A DNA stretch of 5,537 nucleotides from Anaerolinea sp. (GTDB taxonomy: Bacteria; Chloroflexota; Anaerolineae; Anaerolineales; Villigracilaceae): assembly GCA_020720965.1 (NCBI GenBank), contig DYNS01000215.1, positions 1-5,537 on the forward strand, read 5' to 3'. Position 1 is the stretch's first letter. Each line of letters opens with the position of its first letter. A program made the translations under genes and the position numbers. Shown piece by piece: positions 1-5,537 of this stretch. A model generated the notes under the pieces. It was not told the origin of the DNA. It saw only the letters and a program-made list of their open reading frames with translations, and searched no databases.

Positions 1-22
1 CGCTTTTCAGTTTTGAAAAGCG
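1..22. repeat. Inverted repeat (hairpin) at the window edge, possible terminator
   Basis: A perfect 9-base inverted repeat, CGCTTTTCA / TGAAAAGCG, is separated by a 4-base loop. It lies about 20 bases beyond the stop codon of the small membrane protein gene on the minus strand, where a rho-independent terminator for the valS unit would be expected. The bases that would form the U-tract on the minus strand fall outside the window, so terminator function is inferred from position only. Confidence 0.5.
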
Positions 23-44
23 CCCGCCTGAGGATGAAGGGGAT

Positions 45-407
45 TCATTCTTTTTTCGTCTGTTCCCTGCCGCGTGCCTGGACTACGGCAGCGGAAAGGA
101 AGCCAAGCGCTGCACCCAAAACGATGTTGAAGGATTGAATTGCCAGTTCGCGCCGCGCCATAAAAGCGGAACTCTCCGATTTGAGTGAATCCAGCACCAG
201 TTGGCGGGTGTTTTCGTCTTGCATCAGGATTTGCATATCTTCGCCAATGTTGAGGGCGGGATTGAAGGTTTCCTGAAAGAAGGCGATGTAGCCCGTGCCG
301 AGCAGAAGCAGCAGGTAAGTGAAGAGAATTAATCCCCAACGCGGGTCGGCGGGGAAGAGGGAGAACAAGCGGGTGAGGAGATTGGGTTTGGGGTCGCTGG
401 CGTTCAT
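45..407 (-). CDS. Small two-helix membrane protein of unknown function
   Basis: This encodes a 120-residue protein that I do not recognise as a named family. A short polar N-terminus (about residues 1-22) precedes a strongly hydrophobic helix (about 25-44, with a run of leucines). A soluble, acidic, probably helical loop follows (about 45-88, rich in Asp, Glu and Gln), then a second hydrophobic helix (about 90-110) and a basic, charged tail ending in TKKE. There is no cleavable signal peptide and no catalytic or metal-binding motif. The ATG is preceded by AGGAA at 413-417 with a 5-nt spacer, which supports this start. The gene begins 57 nt after the valS stop, same strand, with a GC-rich hairpin in the gap, so it is probably the last gene of the valS transcript. 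The longer overlapping frame at 7-339 is Pro/Arg-rich and looks like a shadow. That it is a real gene is likely; its role is unknown. Confidence 0.72.
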   Translation of the reverse strand: MNASDPKPNLLTRLFSLFPADPRWGLILFTYLLLLLGTGYIAFFQETFNPALNIGEDMQILMQDENTRQLVLDSLKSESSAFMARRELAIQSFNIVLGAALGFLSAAVVQARGREQTKKE

Positions 408-433
408 TATCGTTCCTAAAATAGATTGAGTAA

Positions 434-458
434 CCCCCTCGCCTGCGGGGCGAGGGGG
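434..458. repeat. GC-rich hairpin between valS and the small membrane protein gene
   Basis: A perfect 10-base inverted repeat, CCCCCTCGCC / GGCGAGGGGG, has a 5-base loop and lies 6 nt beyond the valS stop codon. On the minus (transcribed) strand it is followed by TTACTCAATC, which is not a clean U-tract. It could be a weak or partial terminator, a pause site or an mRNA 3'-end stabilising structure that lowers expression of the small downstream gene relative to valS. The inverted repeat is certain; its role is inferred. Confidence 0.6.
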
Positions 459-464
459 CGGGTT

Positions 465-3161
465 TTACAACTGCTCACGCAATTTTTGGGCGTTTTGCTG
501 GTAGGCGGCGAGTTTTTCGCGCTCTTTTTGGACGAGGGCGGCAGGGGCTTTGGCGGCGAAGTCGCTGGCGAGGAGTTTTTCCAGGCGGGTGATGTGGCTT
601 TCGGCTTCGGTGAGTTCTTTTTGCAAGCGGGCGCGTTCTTCTTCCGGGTTCACCATCTCTGCCAGGGGCAGGTAAATTTCGATGTCGCTGACGACCAGGC
701 TTACCGTCCCGGCAGGTTTTTCTGCCAGAGTGGTGAAGATTTGCAGGCGGGAGGCATCCAACCCGGCGAGGGCAGATAGTTCGTTTTTCAGGCTGGGGTA
801 CAAGCCCTCGCGCTTTTCGCCTTCGGCAAGGGTTGCAGCGAGTTTGAGACCGGGTTTGACGTTCTTTTCTGCCCGCAGGTTGCGAATGGCGCGGATGACT
901 TCTTGAAAGGTGGCGAACTCGCGCAGGCTTTCTTCTTCCCAGCCTTCTTCTGGCAGGGGGTCCAGCCAGCGAGCGGTGATGAGGGCTTCGGACCAGGTTC
1001 CGCCCTGAGGCAGCAGGTGCGGGGAGTGCGCCTGCGCGGCGGCTTTGAGATGCCCGTAAAGTTCCTCGGTGACGAAGGGGGTGAAGGGGTGCAACAGGCG
1101 CAGGCTGGCTTCCAGAGTACGGAGGAGCAGGTCGGCGGTGTAAAAGGCGTGGTCGCCGCCCTGAGCAATTTGCAATTTGGCAATTTCCAGATACCAGTCG
1201 GCAAAGTCATTCCAGAAGAAGTCGTAGATGTTTTGCCCGGCTTGCCCGTATTGAAAGGTTTGGAAGAGGCGTTCTGTATCGCGGGTGAGGGTTTTGAGGC
1301 GGGCGAAGATAAAGGAGTCTGCCAAAGTCCAGTGGGGTGAGCCTTGCGGGGCGGTGGGGGCTTTTTGCAGCAGGGTGATGACGAGGCGGGCTGCGTTCCA
1401 TAGTTTGTTGGCAAAGTTGCGATTGGCTTCCACCTTCTTCAGGCTGAGGTTGGTGTCTTTGCCGGGGCTGGAGCCAACCAACAGGGTAAAGCGCAGCGCG
1501 TCTGTGCCGAGCTCGTCCATCACCGTGAGGGGGTCTATGACGTTGCCTTTGGTTTTAGACATTTTGTGTCCGTGTTCATCACGGATTAAGCCGTGCAGGT
1601 AAATGGTGTGGAAGGGTGGAGTTTCGGTAAATTCCAAGCCGCTCATCATCATGCGGGCTACCCAAAAGAAGAGAATGTCGTAGCCGGTTTCCATGTAGGA
1701 GGTGGGATAAAAGTATTGCAGGTCTGGGGTTTGGCGGGGCCAGCCGAGGGTGGAGAAGGGCCACAAGCCGCTGGAGAACCAGGTATCCAGCACGTCCGGG
1801 TCTTGGGTGATGTGGGTGGAGCCGCAGTGGGCGCAAGCGGAGGGGTCTTCGCGGGCGCAGGTTTGTTTGCCGCATTCGGCGCAGTACCAGACCGGGATGC
1901 GGTGTCCCCACCAGAGTTGGCGGCTAATGCACCAGTCCTGGATGTTATCCATCCAGTTGTAATAAACCTTCTCGAAGTATTCCGGCACAATTTTTACTTG
2001 CCCGGTTTGAACGGCGAGGTTGGCTTTTTCTGCCAGCGGAGCAATGCTGATGAACCACTGCTCGGAAATCATCGGCTCCACAATTTCGCCGCCGCGTTGA
2101 GAGCGGGGAACCTTGAGGGTGTATGCTTCTTCTTTTAGGGTTAAACCGGCGGCGGACATATCTGCCCACAGGTTTTTGCGGGCTTCAAAGCGGTCTTGCC
2201 CGGCATAGGCACCGCCGTTTTCGTTAACACGGGCGCTTTCGTCCAGCATGGAGATGATGGGTAAGCCGTGCCGATGCCCAATCTGATAGTCGTTGGGGTC
2301 GTGTCCTGGAGTAATTTTGAGAGCACCGGTGCCGAAATCGCGTTCCACGTATTCATCCGCAATGACGGGGATTTCGCGCCCCAGGATGGGAACGATGACC
2401 TTTTTGCCGATGAAGCCCTGGTAGCGTTCATCTTCCGGGTGAACGGCTACGGCTGTATCGCCGAGGATGGTTTCGGGGCGGGTGGTGGCAACGGGGATGT
2501 AATCTTCTGCGCCGGAGAGCATGTATTTGAAGTAGTACAGTTTGCCGGGTTCCTCGCTGTATTCCACTTCCAGGTCTGAGACGGCGGTTTTCAAGCCGGG
2601 ACTCCAGTTGATGAGACGAGGTCCGCGATAGATGAGTCCGCGCTCGTAAAGGCGCACAAAGGCTTCGCGCACAGCAACCGAAAGCCCTTCGTCCATGGTA
2701 AAGCGCTCACGAGTCCAGTCGCAGGAGGCACCCAGACGGCGGATTTGGTTGGTGATTTTTCCGCCTTTTTCTTCTTTCCACGCCCAGGTGCGGCGCAGAA
2801 ACTCCTCGCGCCCCACCGCCTCGCGGCTTGTGCCTTCTTTGATGAGTTGGCGTTCCACCATCAACTGGGTGGCGATACCGGCATGGTCGGTGCCGGGAAC
2901 CCACAGGGTGGAATATCCCTTCATGCGATGGTAGCGCACCATCAGGTCTTCCACGCTGACGAACATGGCATGACCGAGGTGCAGTTCGCCGGTGACGTTG
3001 GGCGGGGGGATGCTGATAACAAAGGGTTTCACCGAGGGGTCAAAATCCGGTTTGTTGGGGTCGTTGTGGGGCTGAAAGTAGCCTTTTTGCTCCCACATGG
3101 CGTAAATGCGCTGTTCGGTGCTCTGAAAGTCGTAGGTTTTGGGTAGTTCGTAGGCGCTCAT
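465..3161 (-). CDS. valS: Valyl-tRNA synthetase (ValRS)
   Basis: This class Ia enzyme charges tRNA-Val with valine in the cytoplasm (valine + ATP + tRNA to Val-tRNA + AMP + PPi) and hydrolyses mis-formed Thr-tRNA-Val. The 898 residues match the normal bacterial length. Visible landmarks, in order: PPPNVTG followed by the HIGH-type signature HLGH (residues 61-64); the CP1 editing domain with TTRPET (226-231) and GHDPNDY (286-292); zinc-type Cys pairs CAEC (427-430) and CAHC (443-446) just before DVLDTWFSSGLWPF; the KMSKS-type loop KMSKTKGN (533-540); a helical anticodon-binding domain (about 610-770); and a charged C-terminal coiled coil (about 837-898) typical of ValRS, ending KLREQL. The ATG is supported by AAGGAG 6 nt upstream. 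The gene follows a T-box leader whose specifier is a valine codon, which agrees independently with the identification. No key motif is missing and the frame is intact. Confidence 0.98.
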   Translation of the reverse strand: MSAYELPKTYDFQSTEQRIYAMWEQKGYFQPHNDPNKPDFDPSVKPFVISIPPPNVTGELHLGHAMFVSVEDLMVRYHRMKGYSTLWVPGTDHAGIATQLMVERQLIKEGTSREAVGREEFLRRTWAWKEEKGGKITNQIRRLGASCDWTRERFTMDEGLSVAVREAFVRLYERGLIYRGPRLINWSPGLKTAVSDLEVEYSEEPGKLYYFKYMLSGAEDYIPVATTRPETILGDTAVAVHPEDERYQGFIGKKVIVPILGREIPVIADEYVERDFGTGALKITPGHDPNDYQIGHRHGLPIISMLDESARVNENGGAYAGQDRFEARKNLWADMSAAGLTLKEEAYTLKVPRSQRGGEIVEPMISEQWFISIAPLAEKANLAVQTGQVKIVPEYFEKVYYNWMDNIQDWCISRQLWWGHRIPVWYCAECGKQTCAREDPSACAHCGSTHITQDPDVLDTWFSSGLWPFSTLGWPRQTPDLQYFYPTSYMETGYDILFFWVARMMMSGLEFTETPPFHTIYLHGLIRDEHGHKMSKTKGNVIDPLTVMDELGTDALRFTLLVGSSPGKDTNLSLKKVEANRNFANKLWNAARLVITLLQKAPTAPQGSPHWTLADSFIFARLKTLTRDTERLFQTFQYGQAGQNIYDFFWNDFADWYLEIAKLQIAQGGDHAFYTADLLLRTLEASLRLLHPFTPFVTEELYGHLKAAAQAHSPHLLPQGGTWSEALITARWLDPLPEEGWEEESLREFATFQEVIRAIRNLRAEKNVKPGLKLAATLAEGEKREGLYPSLKNELSALAGLDASRLQIFTTLAEKPAGTVSLVVSDIEIYLPLAEMVNPEEERARLQKELTEAESHITRLEKLLASDFAAKAPAALVQKEREKLAAYQQNAQKLREQL

Positions 3162-3167
3162 GGGTGT

Positions 3168-3173
3168 CTCCTT
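3168..3173 (-). promoter_or_regulatory. Ribosome binding site of valS
   Basis: AAGGAG on the minus strand lies 6 nt before the ATG of valS. It fixes the start of the synthetase and lies downstream of the T-box terminator, so it is transcribed only when the leader is antiterminated. Confidence 0.85.
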
Positions 3174-3206
3174 GGGGGTAAGGTCGATTTTCGATACTGG
3201 AATGTC

Positions 3207-3247
3207 AAATAAAAAACGCTCTCGTCCTGTTGGAGGACGAAAGCGTT
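3207..3247 (-). terminator. T-box-controlled intrinsic terminator before valS
   Basis: A 14-bp stem, AACGCTTTCGTCCT (3247-3234) with AGGACGAGAGCGTT (3228-3215), has one T-G wobble and a 5-nt loop. It is followed on the minus strand by a T-rich tail (TTTT, then ATTT). This is the default off-state. Its 5' arm contains the CGTCCT bases that the antiterminator sequesters when uncharged tRNA-Val is bound. Confidence 0.94.
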
Positions 3248-3267
3248 GGCTTCCGCGGTACCACCTC
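3233..3267 (-). promoter_or_regulatory. T-box sequence and antiterminator helix
   Basis: The minus strand reads GAGGTGGTACCGCG at 3267-3254, one base off the T-box consensus AGGGTGGNACCGCG in its 5' part. The antiterminator pairs GAGG (3267-3264) with CCTC (3236-3233). It leaves the canonical 7-nt bulge TGGTACC (3263-3257), then forms an 8-bp helix, GCGGAAGC (3256-3249) with GCTTTCGT (3244-3237, two G-U pairs), closed by the loop CAAC. The bulge bases TGGT complement a tRNA 3' end ACCA, which fits the A discriminator base of bacterial tRNA-Val. Its 3' side is shared with the 5' arm of the terminator, so only one of the two can form. Confidence 0.93.
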
Positions 3268-3473
3268 GATTCGCCCGAAAAGGGGCGCGCTCTGGGGCGG
3301 ACGAATTCATCCGCCTGCGCGTTAACGGGCGCTCCCGTGCCGTTCTACTCTCGCGGGGATTTCTTCGGCAGTGACATTGGGGGACGTTCTGCGCGGGTTC
3401 GCTGAGGCGGCTTTCAGCCGGGGACCGCCTTCTCTGGCAACGCTGCGGGCGCGTACTCTTCCCAATGGGCGCG

Positions 3474-3479
3474 ATTATA
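3474..3479 (-). promoter_or_regulatory. -10 element of the valS promoter
   Basis: A perfect TATAAT lies on the minus strand. Initiation about 7 nt downstream would start the RNA at about 3467, exactly at the base of T-box Stem I. No good -35 hexamer is seen at 16-18 nt spacing (closest CTAACC or TCTAAC, near 3496-3502, overlapping the end of the transporter gene). The promoter may therefore be weak, activator-dependent or of a different sigma class. Confidence 0.7.
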
Positions 3480-3497
3480 CTCGTTTTTGGGCAAAGG

Positions 3498-4334
3498 TTA
3501 GAGGGTGAGCAGGATGATGGCTCCCAATGCCAGCAGGATGCCCATTTTTTGCCCCGGCAGGATGCGTTCCTTAAGGAAGAAACCAGCGAGCAGGGCAGTT
3601 GTTCCAGGGTAGAGGGAACTTAGCACGGCGGCAACGTCCAGGCGACCGGCTTGGGCGGCGAGGATGTAAAAGGTGTTGCCGCCCACATCCAGCGCGGCGT
3701 TGGCGCTGACGAGGGGCAGACCGGCGCGGGAGAGGGAAAAAGATTCGCGGCGGAGGAGAAGCGCCAGGAGCATCATCAGGGTTCCCACGCTGCGGGAGAT
3801 TATCATGGGGTAGAGGGTGGAGGCGGTGGATGCCTGGTGAATGAGGACGAAGTACGCCCCAAAGGCGATGCCCGCCACAAAGGGCAGGCGCAGTTCTGCC
3901 AGGTGAGTGTCGTGCCAAACGCCGTTTTCTGGCTGTGAGACGAGCCAGATGGCGGCGAGGGCGAGTGCAAAGCCGCCCCATTGATGCAGGGCGGGCATTC
4001 CCTCGGTGAAGATGGCAACCAAAACGGGGAATGCCGCCGCGAGGAGGGCGGAGACTGGGGCAGCGATGCTCATCTTGCCGATGGACATGGCTTGGTAGAG
4101 AATTAAAAGCCCAATAGAGCCAACCAGCCCGGCGGATGCAGCAAAGAGCAGGCTGCGGGCGTCGGGGAAGTCTTCTGGGAAGAAGAGCAAACCGCCCAGG
4201 AGCAACGCCAAGCCCAGAACTTCGGCGTAAAAAACGGCGCGGTATGCGCCGAGCTTGCGGGATGCCAGCCCGCCTGCAAAATCCCCTCCGCCCCAAACCA
4301 GGGCGGAGAGAATGCCATAGAGGACGGTCGTCAT
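3498..4334 (-). CDS. EamA/DMT-family transporter (ten-helix permease)
   Basis: This is a 278-residue integral inner-membrane protein built of two repeats of five hydrophobic helices, the architecture of the drug/metabolite transporter (EamA) family. Approximate helices: 3-22, 32-52, 61-79, 88-110, 117-134; then 149-167, 173-193, 207-226, 231-252, 261-278. Family-like features include WGGGDFAGG in helix 1, YQAMSIGKMSIAAPVSAL (80-97) at the end of the first repeat, and the matching AGRLDVAAVLSSLYPGTTALLAG, then KER (255-257), in the second. The family exports or imports metabolites such as amino acids, nucleotides or drugs; the sequence does not reveal the substrate. The ATG overlaps the stop of the upstream SDR gene (ATGA) and has no strong Shine-Dalgarno, so translation is probably coupled. 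The family is confident and the substrate unknown. The 328-codon frame at 3571-4557 overlapping it is a Pro/Arg-rich shadow. Confidence 0.9.
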   Translation of the reverse strand: MTTVLYGILSALVWGGGDFAGGLASRKLGAYRAVFYAEVLGLALLLGGLLFFPEDFPDARSLLFAASAGLVGSIGLLILYQAMSIGKMSIAAPVSALLAAAFPVLVAIFTEGMPALHQWGGFALALAAIWLVSQPENGVWHDTHLAELRLPFVAGIAFGAYFVLIHQASTASTLYPMIISRSVGTLMMLLALLLRRESFSLSRAGLPLVSANAALDVGGNTFYILAAQAGRLDVAAVLSSLYPGTTALLAGFFLKERILPGQKMGILLALGAIILLTL

Positions 4335-5287
4335 GCTTTTTTATTCCAGTAGGGGGAGGTTTTGAGGATGGTGCGGCGGACAAAGGGGCTGGCGAAGGGG
4401 ACGAGGTATCTTTTCCATCCCAGCAGGGCGGCAATTTCTGCCACGATTTGGTCAAAGTTGTGGCGCTGATATTGCAAAAGGCGCTGACTTTCTTCGGTGT
4501 CCAGCCAGTCGGTGACGTATTCTTCCTGGGTGAAGGCTTCTTCTGGCAACATGCCAATGCCCATGGCGCGGAGGAGGCGGGAGAAGAAGTCCCGGTAGGT
4601 TATTTGACAGTTTTTGCCGCCGCCAATGAGCAGGGTGCGCCCCGTCCAAAGGTCGGGGTGGGAGATGGCGTTGACGACTGCGAGAGCGCCATCAGCGGGG
4701 TGCATGGTTTCCATGCGAGTATCCAAACTGATTTCAAACATAATGGGGTCGGCTTCTCGCAGGGCTATGAGGGGCATATCGCTAAAACGGAAGATGAGCC
4801 AGGGCAGGTTGGATTGGTGTACCAGGTCTTCTCCGGCGGCTTTTGTTTCGGTGTACACATCCGTTACGGCAATGGGGTCGCCCACCCGCCGAGGCGGGGG
4901 TAGTTTTTGGGTGCGCCCGAAGAGGTCGAAGGTGGATGCGTAGAAAAAGCGCGGAGGGGTGGCTTGGGCTTGCGCGGCGCGGAGCAGGTTTTGGGTTCCG
5001 TCAATGTTTACGGCGCGGGTTAAATCCGGGTTGTGGTTGCTACCGGGCGGGATGACGGCTGCCATGTGCAAAATTACGTCCTGCCCGCGCACGACCTGCT
5101 GCACAAAGGCGGCATCGCGCAGGTCGCCCCAGGCAACTTCTACCAGCCCTTTGTAACGGGTGGATTTTTGCTCGTTGGCGGGGGTCTGAAGGTCGAGACA
5201 GCGGACGGTGTAGCCCTGCCTCAGCAGTTCTGCGGTGATGTAGCTGCCTACGTTGCCAAATGCGCCGGTGACAAGGACGTTGGGCAT
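4331..5287 (-). CDS. NAD(P)-dependent epimerase/dehydratase-like protein (extended SDR)
   Basis: A 318-residue soluble oxidoreductase-fold protein. The Rossmann nucleotide-binding motif TGAFGNVG (residues 7-14, the TGxxGxxG pattern) opens the protein. An acidic Asp (D32) at the end of beta-2 (RCLDLQ) suggests NAD(H) rather than NADP(H). GDLRD (54-58), the HMAAVIPP segment (74-81) and NIDGTQNLL (94-102) follow. The active-site pieces are YAST (116-119) and YTETK (Y145, K149). The C-terminal half (about 165-318) would form the substrate domain and is not diagnostic. The family includes nucleotide-sugar epimerases, dehydratases and NmrA-like proteins; the reaction here cannot be named. It starts 4 nt after the glyS stop with no strong Shine-Dalgarno, and its stop overlaps the start of the transporter gene. 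This points to co-transcription with glyS and the transporter, although nothing shows a shared pathway. Confidence 0.88.
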   Translation of the reverse strand: MPNVLVTGAFGNVGSYITAELLRQGYTVRCLDLQTPANEQKSTRYKGLVEVAWGDLRDAAFVQQVVRGQDVILHMAAVIPPGSNHNPDLTRAVNIDGTQNLLRAAQAQATPPRFFYASTFDLFGRTQKLPPPRRVGDPIAVTDVYTETKAAGEDLVHQSNLPWLIFRFSDMPLIALREADPIMFEISLDTRMETMHPADGALAVVNAISHPDLWTGRTLLIGGGKNCQITYRDFFSRLLRAMGIGMLPEEAFTQEEYVTDWLDTEESQRLLQYQRHNFDQIVAEIAALLGWKRYLVPFASPFVRRTILKTSPYWNKKA

Positions 5288-5291
5288 GGTT

Positions 5292-5537
5292 TTAGAAGCC
5301 TTCCAGCTTGCTCAGGTCGGCAATGCCTTCGCTCAGGCGGGCAACCTGCCCCAGAAGCGCCAACCGATTTTGGCGAATTTGCTCGTCTTTGTCCATCACC
5401 AGCACTTGCTCGAAGAAAACGCCAATGGCGGGCAAGAGACTTTCCACCGCTTGCAGCAGGTCGGGCAGGCTGGCGGGCTGGGGAGGGCAGGCTTGCAAGG
5501 CGGCGAGCAGGGCTTGTTCGGCGGGTTCGCTCAGTTT
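5292..5537 (-). CDS. glyS: Glycyl-tRNA synthetase beta subunit, C-terminal end (cut by window)
   Basis: This is the last 81 codons of a gene that runs off the right edge; the frame is open up to base 5537. The residues match the C-terminal anticodon-binding region of the bacterial-type GlyRS beta chain: LSEPAEQALLAAL, a helical linker, then FFEQVLVM, D-E-x-x-R-x-NRLALL and the terminal ADLSKLEGF. The beta chain provides tRNA recognition and, with the alpha chain, charges tRNA-Gly. The protein could be a separate beta subunit or the end of a fused alpha-beta GlyRS; the window cannot tell. A TTG at 5498 could be taken for a start, but the reading frame and the homology continue upstream of it, so it is internal. 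The downstream SDR gene begins 4 nt after the stop. Confidence 0.87.
   Translation of the reverse strand, partial: KLSEPAEQALLAALQACPPQPASLPDLLQAVESLLPAIGVFFEQVLVMDKDEQIRQNRLALLGQVARLSEGIADLSKLEGF

Larger units (their letters stand above)
3207..3467 (-). promoter_or_regulatory. T-box riboswitch leader of valS, valine specifier GUC
   Basis: A cis-acting leader that binds uncharged tRNA-Val and prevents transcription termination before valS. On the minus strand the Stem I base pairs CATTGGG (3467-3461) with CCCAATG (3381-3375). The specifier loop has an S-turn AGTA (3457-3454) opposite AGAAC-GTC, with the valine codon GTC at 3385-3383. An AGAGA bulge element (about 3435-3431) precedes the distal arm AGGCGG/CCGCCT (3430-3425 with 3410-3405). 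Stem II is TGCCG/CGGCA (3370-3366 with 3342-3338) and holds a second AGTA. The Stem IIA/B pseudoknot has ACGGG/CCCGT, the F-box CCGTTA (3328-3323), and loop GCG able to pair with CGC at 3321-3319. Stem III is GGCGGAT/GTCCGCC (3315-3309 with 3302-3296). The T-box, antiterminator and terminator follow. The family is certain from the conserved elements; the tRNA-Val ligand follows from the specifier together with valS downstream. Confidence 0.96.

Noticed and set aside
7..339. 110-codon minus-strand frame overlapping the small membrane protein
   Set aside because: Low-complexity Arg/Pro/Ser/His composition. The alternative frame at 45-407 has a ribosome binding site and coherent membrane topology.
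3203..3208. TTGACA on the minus strand just after the T-box terminator, as a -35 for a second valS promoter
   Set aside because: No -10-like hexamer is present at 16-18 nt spacing (GACCTT region), and the TATCGA further up is far too close.
3160..3405. Plus-strand frame of 81 codons across the valS leader
   Set aside because: It lies antisense to the conserved T-box RNA structure, which fully explains the sequence.
3461..3469. Short palindrome CCCATTGGG as an operator near the valS start site
   Set aside because: The bases are explained by the lower helix of T-box Stem I, which pairs them with 3375-3381.
3571..4557. Long minus-strand frame of 328 codons overlapping the transporter and SDR genes
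   Set aside because: Its translation is dominated by Pro, Arg, Ser and His, spans two well-supported genes in another frame, and shows no domain; it is a GC-driven shadow.
4136..4903. Plus-strand frame of 255 codons antisense to the SDR and transporter genes
   Set aside because: Gly/Phe/Val-rich antisense frame with no recognisable motif and no supported ribosome binding site, opposite two genuine coding regions.
5496..5498. TTG as a start codon for a 68-residue gene at the right end
   Set aside because: The frame stays open to the window edge and the residues upstream continue the GlyRS beta C-terminal similarity, so the codon is internal to a truncated glyS.

Overview
The window is a compact, moderately GC-rich bacterial segment in which every supported gene lies on the minus strand. 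Reading in the direction of transcription (high to low coordinates), it holds: the 3' end of the glycyl-tRNA synthetase beta chain (glyS, cut by the window edge), an NAD(P)-binding extended-SDR epimerase/dehydratase-like protein, a ten-helix EamA/DMT-type transporter, a T-box riboswitch leader with its own -10 element, valyl-tRNA synthetase (valS), a GC-rich hairpin, and a small two-helix membrane protein of unknown function. A second inverted repeat sits at the window edge beyond that last gene.

The most informative non-coding element is the stretch of about 300 bases between the transporter and valS. It folds as a complete canonical tRNA-sensing T-box leader. It has a Stem I with an AGTA S-turn and a GUC (valine) specifier, a Stem II, a Stem IIA/B pseudoknot with the CCGTTA F-box, a Stem III, a T-box sequence with the tRNA-acceptor bulge TGGT, and mutually exclusive antiterminator and terminator helices. 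The specifier matches the downstream gene, so uncharged tRNA-Val is expected to switch on valS.

glyS, the SDR gene and the transporter gene look like one transcription unit: the gaps are 4 nt and then a 4-nt overlap (ATGA). No terminator is visible between the transporter stop codon and the valS leader. The valS -10 element lies only about 20 nt beyond that stop, so read-through transcripts from the glyS unit would also meet the T-box switch.

Taxonomy is an inference. T-box control of an aminoacyl-tRNA synthetase, a GlyRS of the alpha/beta type, GC-rich codon use and AAGGAG-type ribosome binding together suit a GC-rich member of the Chloroflexota (for example Anaerolineae) or a GC-rich Firmicute relative better than a typical enteric or actinobacterial genome. 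I see no mobile element, CRISPR array, tRNA/rRNA gene or clearly foreign segment. The genes are mostly ordinary housekeeping, and nothing here forms a convincing new multi-gene system.
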